33,832 nt of DNA from JBBAGE01 sp041655055 (GCA_041655055.1 JBBAGE010000007.1:1-33832); one strand, 5' to 3'; positions 7,393 through 15,128 are shown, counted from the stretch's first letter. The notes: generated by a model from the letters alone, not told the origin. Made by a program: numbers and translations.

Positions 7393-8531
7393 GCGGCAAT
7401 CCTGTTGTAGCGCAGCCGGTGTTTCATGATCCGCATCCGGTTGTGAACCCGCGCCAGCCCCGGCAGCCAGCGGGCGATGCGGCGACGATAGCGGGCCATG
7501 GCCTGGTCGATTTCGGGGATCATCTCGGGGTGATTGGCGGCAAGCGCCGCCGCGCGCAGGCGCTGCATTTCGGATAAAAACGCGTCATCCACAATGCGGT
7601 AGCCGCCTTTGGTCAGATCATTGGGCGGAAAGCCCGGCGCGCGGGCACTGATCCCCAAAATCGCCAGTGCCCGCATCGCAAAGGTGCATTTGTCGCAGAT
7701 GCCGCAATTATACCCGGCCTTGTTGCAGACCCGCAGATTGCGCAGCAACAGATCATGCGTGGCAAGACGCGCGATCTTGTCATAGCGCGAAACCAGCCCG
7801 TGATGCTCGATCTGCAAGGCCGCAGATCCGAACAGCGGATCAAGGCCCGGATGCGATCCCCACGGCACATTCCATGCTGTCTCGTTGCCCGATGACGCGA
7901 TCAGCACCCGCTCAAACCGATGCGCCAGCATATGCCCGATCGACGCCATGGCCGCACCATGCAGGTGAATCCAGCTTGCATAGGGGTGCAGAACGTCATT
8001 CAGGTTGGTTTCGATCACGACCGGCTCCAGCCCGTAGAATGCGGCCGTGTCCTCGCACAGCCGGGCAAGCTGCGCGACCCGTGTGGCATCAGAGAGCGGC
8101 ACATCCACCCCCACAATCGTGATCAGCGCGCTTAGCCGCGGACCGGCACCGGCCAGCGTAAAGCTGGAATCGATCCCGCCGGAAAAGAACGCAGCCGTGC
8201 CGCGCCCGCCATCCACCGCGCAGGGCGGCGCGGCCTCGGCATGGATGCCGATCTGGCGGCAGTTCCACCATGTTTTGAACATCCCGTTGATCCGGGGGGC
8301 GCGCGCCAGCAGATCCGCATCAACCGCGCCGCTGATCGCAAGCTCTGCGCCGCATTCGGCGGCGGGATAAAGCCCCAGACACAGCAGGGCATTGGGATCG
8401 GGGCGCAAGGTGCCCGTGCGGGAGCGAAACCAGATCCTGCCCAGCTTGCGGTTGCCTGCATGGATATCAATGCACAGTTTCGCGCGATCTTGCCCATCTC
8501 CTGCAAATGCGAGGCACAATGGGGCGGGCAT
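7389..8531 (-). CDS. PP-loop ATP pyrophosphatase with QueC-like zinc site
   Basis: A 380-residue protein and the first gene of the operon. The PP-loop AFFSGGIDSS (about 115-123) marks an N-type ATP pyrophosphatase that adenylates a substrate. Four cysteines C269, C276, C279, C282 (CX6CX2CX2C) resemble the QueC zinc site, and FAMRALAILGI follows as in related sugar- or amide-modifying enzymes. About 110 residues precede the PP-loop, unlike QueC, and the rest of the queuosine pathway is absent, so it is not simply QueC. Asparagine-synthetase-like amidation is an alternative, but no glutaminase domain is present. The ATG at 8531 has no clear ribosome site. The stop overlaps the next ATG. Confidence 0.7.
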   Translation of the reverse strand: MPAPLCLAFAGDGQDRAKLCIDIHAGNRKLGRIWFRSRTGTLRPDPNALLCLGLYPAAECGAELAISGAVDADLLARAPRINGMFKTWWNCRQIGIHAEAAPPCAVDGGRGTAAFFSGGIDSSFTLAGAGPRLSALITIVGVDVPLSDATRVAQLARLCEDTAAFYGLEPVVIETNLNDVLHPYASWIHLHGAAMASIGHMLAHRFERVLIASSGNETAWNVPWGSHPGLDPLFGSAALQIEHHGLVSRYDKIARLATHDLLLRNLRVCNKAGYNCGICDKCTFAMRALAILGISARAPGFPPNDLTKGGYRIVDDAFLSEMQRLRAAALAANHPEMIPEIDQAMARYRRRIARWLPGLARVHNRMRIMKHRLRYNRIAA

Positions 8532-8618
8532 TCAATCTAGCGGGCTCGGCGGCGCAAGGGGCCGTGTCTGAAACATGCGCGAATCCCTTTCACCATATTG
8601 TCTAAGTGAATTAGGGAT

Positions 8619-8640
8619 AAGTTAACCGAAAAATTAACTT
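8619..8640. promoter_or_regulatory. Inverted repeat in the divergent control region
   Basis: AAGTTAA at 8619-8625 and TTAACTT at 8634-8640 form a perfect 7-bp inverted repeat spaced by eight bases. It lies in the AT-rich 176-bp gap between the divergent PP-loop operon and the acyl-CoA synthetase gene. It could be an operator for either or both units. No convincing -35/-10 pair could be assigned. Confidence 0.35.
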
Positions 8641-8707
8641 TCGCGAATGAAAAATAATCGGTTGAATAACAAGGGTCCAGCATCATGATTGGCCAGTGGG
8701 GGTTGCG

Positions 8708-10210
8708 ATGTTCGACCACAGCTTCGTGCCATTGTCACAAAATGATGCCCCAGCCCTGCTTGCGCCGGGGCGTGCGACCGCGACCCACGGGGCCTTGCGC
8801 GATCTGGTTACCCAAAGCGCCGGACGGCTGGCCGATCTGGGCCTGAGCGGGCGGGTGATTGCCTTGATGTTGCCCAATGGGCCTGAAATGGCCGTCGCGT
8901 TCCTGGCGGCAAGCCATGTTGGATGTGCCGCGCCGCTGAATCCGGCCTATGGGCCCGAGGATTTGCGGTTTTATCTGGCTGATCTGGGGGCTGCGGCGCT
9001 GATCTGCGCTGATGGGGCAGCCGGGCCTGCCCGGGCGGTTGCAAAGGATCTGGGCGTGCAGGTGATCGCCTTGCGCCCCTTGCTCGATGCTGTTGCCGGC
9101 GGTTTCACGCTGCATCCGGAACGTGCCGGGCGGCTGCGCGCCGATCTGCGGCGCGCGGGGGATCACGCGGTGATGCTGCATACGTCGGGCACCACCGCGC
9201 GGCCCAAGCTGGTGGGGCTTGCCCGTGATCAGTTGCGCCATTCAATCGGCGCAATTGCGGCATCGCTGGCGTTTGCACCGCAAGATCGCGGGCTTTGCGT
9301 CATGCCGCTTTTCCACATTCACGGGCTGATGGCCGGGCTATGTGCACCGCTGGCGGCGGGGGGATCGGTGGTGTGCACGCCCGGCTTTGACGGATTGGCG
9401 TTCTTTCGCCACTTGGCGGAATTTCGGCCAAGCTGGTATTCGGCGGTGCCCAGCATGCATCGGGCCATTCTGGCCCGCGCGCCGCGCAATGGCGATATCA
9501 CGGCGCAAAGCCGCCTGCGGTTTGTGCGCTCATCCTCGGCGGCTTTGCCGCTGGGGGTGTCACAGGCGCTGCAACAGCTATTCGGCTGCCCGGTGATCGA
9601 GGCCTATGGCATGACCGAGGCCGCGCATCAAATCTGCACCAATGGGCTGGACGCCGGGGGCAGGCGGGCAGGCAGCGTGGGCCGGCCCGGCGCGGCTTTT
9701 GTGACGATCCTTGATCCGCAGGGACAAAAGCTTGGCCCCGATATCTGCGGCGAGATTGCGTTGCGCGGGCCCGGCATCCATGGCGGCTATGTCGATAATC
9801 CAGACGCCAATGCCGCTGCTTTTACCGATGGCTGGTTTCGCACCGGAGATGAGGGCAGGCTGTCGGCCGATGGATTCCTGACGATTACCGGACGTTTGAA
9901 GGAAATCATCAACCGCGGGGGCGAGAAAATCTCGCCGCTGGAGATCGACAATATTCTGGCCGATCATCCCGATGTTCTGGAGGCCGTGGCCTTTGCCATC
10001 CCGCATGCGGCTTTGGGCGAGGATCTGGCGCTGGCCCTGGTGCCGCAGCCCGGTGCCGCGCTTGATCCAATCGATATCCGCAGGTGGCTAGGCGCGCGGG
10101 TGGCGGAATTCAAGGTGCCGCGCCAGATCCGCATCCTCGACAGCATTCCCAAAGGTGCGACCGGCAAGGTCCAGCGGCTGGCCTTGGCACGCCAGCTTGG
10201 TTTTACCTGA
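8708..10210 (+). CDS. AMP-dependent acyl-CoA synthetase (Pcs60/AAE3-like)
   Basis: A 500-residue ANL-superfamily ligase that activates a carboxylic acid with ATP and joins it to CoA. The P-loop reads HTSGTTARPK near residue 158 (the usual TSGTTGRPKG is altered at two glycines), followed by MPLFHIHGL, the adenylate motif YGMTEAAHQ, DGWFRTGDEG, GRLKEIINRGGEKISP, and the catalytic lysine region PKGATGKVQ at the C-terminus. MTEAAHQ and the overall pattern resemble the oxalyl-CoA/short-acid Pcs60/AAE3 group, though the acid cannot be fixed by sequence. The ATG at 8708 has GGGGG at a good distance; GTG 8696 is an alternative. It is divergent from the glycan-like operon and stands alone. Confidence 0.85.
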   Translation: MFDHSFVPLSQNDAPALLAPGRATATHGALRDLVTQSAGRLADLGLSGRVIALMLPNGPEMAVAFLAASHVGCAAPLNPAYGPEDLRFYLADLGAAALICADGAAGPARAVAKDLGVQVIALRPLLDAVAGGFTLHPERAGRLRADLRRAGDHAVMLHTSGTTARPKLVGLARDQLRHSIGAIAASLAFAPQDRGLCVMPLFHIHGLMAGLCAPLAAGGSVVCTPGFDGLAFFRHLAEFRPSWYSAVPSMHRAILARAPRNGDITAQSRLRFVRSSSAALPLGVSQALQQLFGCPVIEAYGMTEAAHQICTNGLDAGGRRAGSVGRPGAAFVTILDPQGQKLGPDICGEIALRGPGIHGGYVDNPDANAAAFTDGWFRTGDEGRLSADGFLTITGRLKEIINRGGEKISPLEIDNILADHPDVLEAVAFAIPHAALGEDLALALVPQPGAALDPIDIRRWLGARVAEFKVPRQIRILDSIPKGATGKVQRLALARQLGFT

Positions 10211-10219
10211 CGCATGGTC

Positions 10220-10253
10220 GGATCGGGGCCGTTTGGGGCATCGGTCCCGATCC
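10220..10253. terminator. Bidirectional hairpin between convergent genes
   Basis: GGATCGGG (10220-10227) pairs with CCCGATCC (10246-10253) around an 18-base loop. It sits in the 48-bp gap between the acyl-CoA synthetase stop and the convergent VPLPA-CTERM gene. It has no T-tract. Confidence 0.4.
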
Positions 10254-10258
10254 GGGGG

Positions 10259-10813
10259 TCAGGCCGTCCGGCGGCGACGCAGGGCCGCAAGCCCGGCCAA
10301 AGCGCCTGCGAGCAGGAATCCGGCGGCAGGCAGCGGGACGGGGGCGATATCGTTATATTGCGCCGTCAGATTATCGATCCGCGCCGTGCCCTTGTTGGTC
10401 AGAAAGGACACGTAGGTCACACCCTGAAACAGGGTATTTGACGCCAGATCAACCACTTGTCCGCCGTTGTTATGCGGAAACAGGCCTTCGAAAAAGGTCG
10501 TCGTGCCGTGATCGGTTTCGACAATCAGGTTGGTGCCGGCGCCCTGAAGGTGGAACCAGAACCCGGTGATCGAAAAGGTCAGCGGCGCAAGGATCGACAG
10601 CACCGCCGCCCCCTTGTTATTCACGGCCAGACAGGGGGCCACGGCGCCGCAATTACCGTTCTGGATGCCGGGGCTATCCGCGTGCAAATCGAAAGGATTG
10701 GTGATGGCGGTGCTGAAATCAAAGGTGACTGTTGCCGCCTGGGCCGGTGCGCCGGTCATGGCCAATGCAACTGCGCCTGCGCCGAAAAGGGTAACGAGCT
10801 TTTTGGGGAACAT
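10259..10813 (-). CDS. VPLPA-CTERM sorting domain-containing exported protein
   Basis: A 184-residue exported protein. It has a Sec signal peptide (basic start, hydrophobic core, GAPAQA cleavage region near residue 26), a body of about 130 residues rich in N, T and G with two cysteines likely to form a disulfide (NGNCGAVAPC), and a C-terminal VPLPA motif, hydrophobic helix (AAGFLLAGALAGLAAL) and RRRR end. This tripartite tail is the VPLPA-CTERM signal recognised by exosortases in Gram-negative bacteria that make extracellular polysaccharide. No exosortase gene is in the window. The start at 10813 has GGAG seven bases upstream. The body function is unknown. Confidence 0.85.
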   Translation of the reverse strand: MFPKKLVTLFGAGAVALAMTGAPAQAATVTFDFSTAITNPFDLHADSPGIQNGNCGAVAPCLAVNNKGAAVLSILAPLTFSITGFWFHLQGAGTNLIVETDHGTTTFFEGLFPHNNGGQVVDLASNTLFQGVTYVSFLTNKGTARIDNLTAQYNDIAPVPLPAAGFLLAGALAGLAALRRRRTA

Positions 10814-10878
10814 GGCAGGACTCCAATACCTGATGTGCAATTCACTGTTGAAATGAAATTTTAAAAAATCCGTAGAAT

Positions 10879-10907
10879 AATTTTGGGCGCATCTATGAAT
10901 ATGTCAA
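10879..10907 (-). promoter_or_regulatory. Candidate sigma-70 promoter for the VPLPA-CTERM gene
   Basis: On the minus strand a perfect -35 TTGACA (10902-10907) is followed after 17 bases by AAAATT (10879-10884), a weak -10. The pair lies about 65 bases upstream of the ATG at 10813, in an AT-rich stretch. Confidence 0.4.
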
Positions 10908-10952
10908 TGCACATCCGATACGCGGCGTCATTTTGCAACCATCGCTTGTGGC

Positions 10953-10977
10953 GGAACTATCCGCCCGGCGCAAAGTT
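10953..10977 (+). promoter_or_regulatory. ECF-sigma-like promoter (GGAAC-N16-AGTT)
   Basis: GGAAC at 10953-10957 and AGTT at 10974-10977 are separated by 16 bases. This resembles the GGAAC-N16/17-CGTT general-stress (EcfG-type) promoter of alphaproteobacteria. A start site a few bases downstream would leave a leader of about 25 bases before the ATG at 11009. This is a pattern match only; whether this organism has EcfG is not known from the window. Confidence 0.4.
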
Positions 10978-11008
10978 AATCCGTCATTAACCGATGAACG
11001 GAGCAATC

Positions 11009-11251
11009 ATGGCCAACGCAAGCAAAAAGTCCTTTGGTGCCGGTGTGCATGGCAAAGGCGATGGCACCGGCGCAATGTCGGATATTTCGCCGGAAAAAGT
11101 GCCCGAAAACATGGCGCTGTCGAACCGGGACAAGACCCACCATACCGGCGAACGGGGGCATGATGGCAAGAATATCATGACCGAACAGATGCAGGACCAT
11201 GCCGATAACCGGCTGATCCGGCGCGAAAAGGAAGATGATGATGAGCAGTAA
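11009..11251 (+). CDS. Small hydrophilic protein of unknown function
   Basis: An 80-residue protein, strongly charged and rich in Lys, Asp, Glu, His and Gly, with no hydrophobic segment and no signal peptide; it is probably soluble and largely disordered. GGAG six bases before ATG 11009 supports the start over the upstream ATG at 10994. Its 3' end overlaps the start of the next small gene, so the two are likely translated together. The possible stress-type promoter upstream and the hydrophilin-like composition are compatible with a stress role, but that is inference. I do not recognise the family. Confidence 0.7.
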   Translation: MANASKKSFGAGVHGKGDGTGAMSDISPEKVPENMALSNRDKTHHTGERGHDGKNIMTEQMQDHADNRLIRREKEDDDEQ

Positions 11252-11420
11252 GCCTCCGCCGATCCCGCCTGAAAATCGCAGTGACAAAGGCCCCGGCGAA
11301 GGGCCGGACGCCCGGATCAAAGACGAATCCAAACAGCCGACCCCGCCCGATTACAAAACCGGACAGGCGGCAAATACCAAGATCAACACGACGCATCAGG
11401 GATCTCAGCAGGATCGGTGA
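11241..11420 (+). CDS. Small proline-rich hydrophilic protein of unknown function
   Basis: A 59-residue protein (61 if the first of three consecutive in-frame ATG codons at 11235 is used). It is rich in Pro, Lys, Asp, Gln and Thr and has no hydrophobic core, so it is probably intrinsically disordered. AAGGAAG directly precedes the ATG cluster. It overlaps the upstream gene by 11-17 bases in another frame, indicating translational coupling. No family is recognised. The coding status rests on the ribosome site, the overlap and the absence of an alternative frame. Confidence 0.55.
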   Translation: MSSKPPPIPPENRSDKGPGEGPDARIKDESKQPTPPDYKTGQAANTKINTTHQGSQQDR

Positions 11421-11760
11421 TCGGGGCGGAATCCCTTATTTACTTGCCTAAAACATCTATTCCGGCTTCGGCGGCATGCCGCCTGTGCGCGGAATTGAGG
11501 AAATTTCAACACGATCAACATGTTGACATGCATTGTGGCGTTGCGCATTTTGGATCGTGAAGATAGACCATTGTATGCCGTCCAATAGGCCGGTGAACGG
11601 ATTTCCCCGCGAAATGCGTTTGTTTTCGATTTATCCTCCCATCTTGGCGCTGAAAGACAAATTTTTGGCGTCATAAACACTCACCCGTGTTCACCTTTGG
11701 CAGTAGGTTTCGGCAACTTGGGCTATTAACCAAGTCGCATCGAATCTCTGGGAGGAGGAA
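11421..11760 (+). promoter_or_regulatory. Non-coding region upstream of the TRAP operon with two palindromes
   Basis: This gap holds no convincing gene. It contains two perfect palindromes: GGCGGCATGCCGCC at 11470-11483 and TCAACATGTTGA at 11515-11526. The second overlaps TTGACA at 11523-11528, which could be a -35 element, although the matching -10 is poor. A regulator bound there would block polymerase. A strong ribosome site, GGGAGGAGGA, closes the region at 11750-11759. Confidence 0.4.
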
Positions 11761-11784
11761 GTGAATTTACCGAAATATCCGTGA
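11761..11784 (+). CDS. Possible 7-codon leader ORF coupled to dctQ
   Basis: GTG at 11761 sits right after a strong purine-rich ribosome site and encodes seven residues (MNLPKYP) before a TGA at 11782-11784. That TGA overlaps the GTG start of dctQ (GTGA). dctQ itself has no ribosome site at a usable distance, so translation may depend on termination of this leader. The alternatives are that ribosomes start dctQ inefficiently or that a frameshift separates a longer true N-terminus. Confidence 0.35.
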   Translation: MNLPKYP

Positions 11785-12293
11785 CCGGGCGATCCGGTTT
11801 CAGGAGGGGTCTGGAATGGGTCATCAAGGCCTCGGCGGCAGTAGGCGCCCTATCCACCCTCATCTTGATGATCCATGTCGTGCTGGATGTCGCAGGCCGT
11901 TACATTTTCAATGCGCCGCTTCCCGGAACGATCGAATTCGTATCCTTTTGGTGGATGATCCTGATCATCTTCACGCCGCTTGCCTATACGCAATTGCGCC
12001 GCGAACATATTGATGTGTCGGTCTTTGTCGAATTGATGCCGCCGATGCACCGGGCGCTGACCATTGCGTTCACGCGTATCCTGACGCTGTTCGGGATCGG
12101 GCTTGTGGCCTGGTATGGCTTTTTCTATGCGATCGAACAGATGCATCGCGGCGAAGAAGCGCGCGGGGCCGTCCATATTTGGATCTGGCCGTTCCGCTTT
12201 CTGGTGCCATGGGGGATGGGCCTGTTTGCGGTGCAATTGCTGGCCGATCTCTATGACGATCTGAAACATCTCAAGACCGTCTGGAGGGCGTGA
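11781..12293 (+). CDS. dctQ: TRAP transporter small permease subunit (DctQ family)
   Basis: A 170-residue integral membrane protein with four hydrophobic helices. The first is followed by DVAGRYIFNAPLPGTIEFVSF, which matches the conserved DctQ core 'v..Ryvfn.plpgs.E'. It forms the small membrane subunit of a tripartite ATP-independent periplasmic transporter together with the following large permease and a periplasmic binding protein. The start is the GTG at 11781; no upstream in-frame start is available. Its stop overlaps a GTG at 12290, but the next gene more likely starts at 12296. Confidence 0.88.
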   Translation: MTGRSGFRRGLEWVIKASAAVGALSTLILMIHVVLDVAGRYIFNAPLPGTIEFVSFWWMILIIFTPLAYTQLRREHIDVSVFVELMPPMHRALTIAFTRILTLFGIGLVAWYGFFYAIEQMHRGEEARGAVHIWIWPFRFLVPWGMGLFAVQLLADLYDDLKHLKTVWRA

Positions 12294-12295
12294 TC

Positions 12296-13774
12296 GTGCA
12301 GAATCAAGAAACTTCCGTATCGATGGATGATACACGCGCCGACCGTCCGATCAGCCTGTTTCGCAAGCTGCTGTTGCCGGTTCTGGTGATTATCCTGATC
12401 GGGTCGATCTGGCTGACCCTGTCGCCCGATGCGTCGCGCCAAATGAAGGGGCTCGGCGGCGTGTTGACCATGCTGTCGGCCATGGGGCTGGGCGTGCCGG
12501 TGGCGATTGCCATGGCGCTTGGCGGTGTTTTTGGCATCTATGCGCTGGTGGGCATGCGGGCCGTGACCTCGGCGCTTGAAAGCATGCCGTTCAACGCGGC
12601 CGCCAACTGGAGCTATTCGGTTCTGCCGATGTTCGTGGTGATGGGCGTGATCTTGTGGCGCTCGGGCGTGACCGAGCGGATCTTTGCCGCGGCGCGCGCC
12701 TGGCTGAATTGGCTGCCCGGCGGTCTGGCCGTGGCCACCAACTTTGCCGGTGCCGGTCTTGCGGCAGCATCGGGTTCGACGATGGCCATTTCCTTTGCGC
12801 TTGGCCGGATCGCTGTGCCTGAAATGCTCAAGGCAGGTTATGACCGCGGTATGGCCGCGGGCGTGGTGATCATGGCAGGGACGCTGGGGCAGTTGATCCC
12901 GCCGTCGATCCTGTTGGTGATCTATGCCGGGGTGGCGCAGGTGGCCGTGGGCCCGCTGTTGCTGGCGGCGATCGTGCCCGGCCTGATGACGGCGGCGGCC
13001 TATGGGTTCATGATTTCCGCGCGTGCGACGATCAATCCGAAACTGGCGCCGCGTTCCAATATCAACATCCCGCTGCGCGAGCGGTTCAACCTGCTCAAGG
13101 GTGTATGGCCGCTGCCGTTTTTGGTGTTCATCATCATCGGCGGGTTGTTTTCGGGCGTGTTTACCGCGACCGAAGCCGGGGCCTATGCCGCGCTTGCCTC
13201 GATGCTGATTGCCTTTTGGTATTCGCGCGCCAAGGCGTTCCCGCAAATCGGCGGCGCGTTGATGGATACGGTTTCGGCCATGGGCTCGATCCTGATCCTG
13301 ATCGTGGGCGTGCATCTGCTCAACCGCTTTCTGGCGCTGTCGGGCCTGCCGACGCTGATGGCTGACTGGGTGGACGGCTTTGGCCTTGGCCGGGTGGAAT
13401 TCCTGATCGCGGTCATGATTTTCTATCTGATCCTTGGCATGTTCATGGATCCGCTGGCGATCATGCTGCTGACCATCCCGGTGTTCCAGCCGACGCTTGC
13501 GGCGCTGGATATCAGCCTGATCTGGTATGGCATCTTTGCCGTGGCCATGGGTGAATTGGCGATCGTGTCACCACCTGTGGGGGTGCTGACCTTCCTTGTG
13601 CATAAGTTGCTTAATACCAAGGAAGTGATCGGCGACCAAAAACCCATTGGCATCGGCGAGATCTTTATGGGTCTGAGCTGGTTCGTCGCGACACAACTTC
13701 TGGTGCTGCTGATCCTGATCTTCTATCCGGGGATCGTCGATTGGCTGCCGAACCTGTCGTCGGCTTCGGGCTGA
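12296..13774 (+). CDS. dctM: TRAP transporter large permease subunit (DctM family)
   Basis: A 492-residue polytopic membrane protein that carries substrate with sodium across the inner membrane. Family landmarks are the tandem hydrophobic helices, GVPVAIAMALGG near the first repeat, ASGSTMAIS, the GQLIPPSILLVIY block, TATEAGAYAA, and MDPLAIMLLTIPVFQP with SPPVGVLTF near the end. It is about 60 residues longer than a typical DctM because of an extra N-terminal hydrophobic stretch around residues 20-40. GTG 12296 is preferred over the overlapping GTG 12290 because GGAGGG lies seven bases before it. Confidence 0.88.
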   Translation: MQNQETSVSMDDTRADRPISLFRKLLLPVLVIILIGSIWLTLSPDASRQMKGLGGVLTMLSAMGLGVPVAIAMALGGVFGIYALVGMRAVTSALESMPFNAAANWSYSVLPMFVVMGVILWRSGVTERIFAAARAWLNWLPGGLAVATNFAGAGLAAASGSTMAISFALGRIAVPEMLKAGYDRGMAAGVVIMAGTLGQLIPPSILLVIYAGVAQVAVGPLLLAAIVPGLMTAAAYGFMISARATINPKLAPRSNINIPLRERFNLLKGVWPLPFLVFIIIGGLFSGVFTATEAGAYAALASMLIAFWYSRAKAFPQIGGALMDTVSAMGSILILIVGVHLLNRFLALSGLPTLMADWVDGFGLGRVEFLIAVMIFYLILGMFMDPLAIMLLTIPVFQPTLAALDISLIWYGIFAVAMGELAIVSPPVGVLTFLVHKLLNTKEVIGDQKPIGIGEIFMGLSWFVATQLLVLLILIFYPGIVDWLPNLSSASG

Positions 13775-13784
13775 CCGAATGAAA

Positions 13785-13833
13785 TGCCCCTGCGCCGCAT
13801 GGGCGCAGGGCAACACGCCGCTTGCCCGGCGTG
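13785..13833 (+). terminator. Two tandem hairpins between dctM and the first binding-protein gene
   Basis: The first hairpin pairs TGCCCCTGCGCC (13785-13796) with GGCGCAGGGCA (13802-13812), with one bulge. The second pairs CACGCCG (13814-13820) with CGGCGTG (13827-13833). Neither has a T-tract. They may protect or process the mRNA so that the periplasmic protein is made in excess over the permease, a common need in such operons. Confidence 0.45.
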
Positions 13834-13898
13834 AAGGGCAATCGCCAAAAGGGCGGGTGTGATCCTGCCCCGCGATTGGGAAAGTGAAAAGGAACGGA

Positions 13899-15128
13899 AT
13901 GAAAATGACTATAGCAAAGACCTCGGCCCTGGCGCTGACCACGGCGCTTGTCGGCGCATTGGCCGCGCCCGTATCGGCAAACCCGTTTGAGGGCAAGGTT
14001 TATGAAGGCGTGGAAGATCTGCCCAATATTCGGCTGACCATGTCGGAATGGGGCCCGTCCGAAAGCGCGACTGGCCGGTCGATTCAGGAAATGGTCGAGT
14101 GGATCAGCGAAGTATCGCAAGACAAGATCAAGGTCGATGTGATCTGGAATGGCGCGCTGATGACGCCGCCCGAACATGCGGCGGGGATCGGCTCTGGCCT
14201 TGCCGATTTCGGCAATATCGCCCCCATCTATACCCCCACCGATTTCCCGGTGGGCGACTGGATCACCTCGTTCGGGAACCTCGCGCGGGGCGGGGCGCCG
14301 TTTGGCATCATGGCGATGACCGGCGCGCAGTGGGAATTCAACCTGACCAACGAACAATATCTGGCCGAACTGCGCGACCGCGGGCTGGAACCGATCCATG
14401 GTTCGACCAGCACCGCCTATTCGATGCTGTGCACCAAGCCGCTGACGACGCTGGCAGATTTCCGTGGGGCACGCACCCGCACCACCGGTAATACCTATTC
14501 CGAACAGGTGCAGGCGCTTGGCATGGTGCCGGTTCCGGTGCAATTGAACGAAACCTATGAGGCGCTGAGCCGGGGGATCATCGATTGTGCGGTTCTGTTC
14601 ACCACGGGCTATATCGATTACAGCCTGATCGATATTCCGGGCGATAAATACTATGTCAACCTGGAATTTCCGGGCGTGAACGGCTCGCTCATGGCGTTCA
14701 ACAAGGATCGTTGGGATGACCTGCCCGAAGTGGCCAAGGAAATCTTCTATGACAGCCAGGTGGTCCGCAACGAAGGCAACTACCGCACCGAATTGTCGCG
14801 TCTGCGCGAATTGGCCGATCTGGTGGAAAACGATCCGCGCATTCACGCGGTCCAGCCCGATGCCGAAGTGGTCGAGGCCCTGCGCGCCAAGCAAGACGAA
14901 CAGCTTGCCAATCTGGTCGCCAATGCACCGCGCGGCGTTGATGATGCGCAGGCAATCTACGACGAATATATGGCGCTGACCGAAAAATGGCGCGCCATCG
15001 TGACCGATGATCTGGGTGTTGCCCCCGTGCCGCCCACAAGCGTCGAGGCTGCATTTGAATCGTGGAATAACGAGCCCGACTGGGCCGCTTATTCGCAAAA
15101 GATCATCGAGGAAATCACCGCCAAGTAA
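13899..15128 (+). CDS. dctP: TRAP transporter substrate-binding protein, paralogue 1 (DctP family)
   Basis: A 409-residue periplasmic binding protein with a Sec signal peptide ending around PVSANP near residue 28. The conserved DctP core is present: LADFRGARTRTTGN carries the Arg that usually pairs with the substrate carboxylate, followed by LGMVPVPVQLNETYEALSRGIIDC, TTGYIDYSLIDIPGDK and a C-terminal helix with EKWRAIV. The ATG at 13899 has AAGGA five bases upstream. It is the first of three tandem paralogues served by one permease pair. It shares a 72-bp identical stretch with paralogue 3. A strong terminator follows. Confidence 0.9.
   Translation: MKMTIAKTSALALTTALVGALAAPVSANPFEGKVYEGVEDLPNIRLTMSEWGPSESATGRSIQEMVEWISEVSQDKIKVDVIWNGALMTPPEHAAGIGSGLADFGNIAPIYTPTDFPVGDWITSFGNLARGGAPFGIMAMTGAQWEFNLTNEQYLAELRDRGLEPIHGSTSTAYSMLCTKPLTTLADFRGARTRTTGNTYSEQVQALGMVPVPVQLNETYEALSRGIIDCAVLFTTGYIDYSLIDIPGDKYYVNLEFPGVNGSLMAFNKDRWDDLPEVAKEIFYDSQVVRNEGNYRTELSRLRELADLVENDPRIHAVQPDAEVVEALRAKQDEQLANLVANAPRGVDDAQAIYDEYMALTEKWRAIVTDDLGVAPVPPTSVEAAFESWNNEPDWAAYSQKIIEEITAK

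Noticed and set aside
12251..13315. Minus-strand open frame across dctQ-dctM
   Set aside because: Composition is His/Arg/Gln-rich and repetitive, it lies fully over well-recognised TRAP permease genes, and there is no ribosome site.
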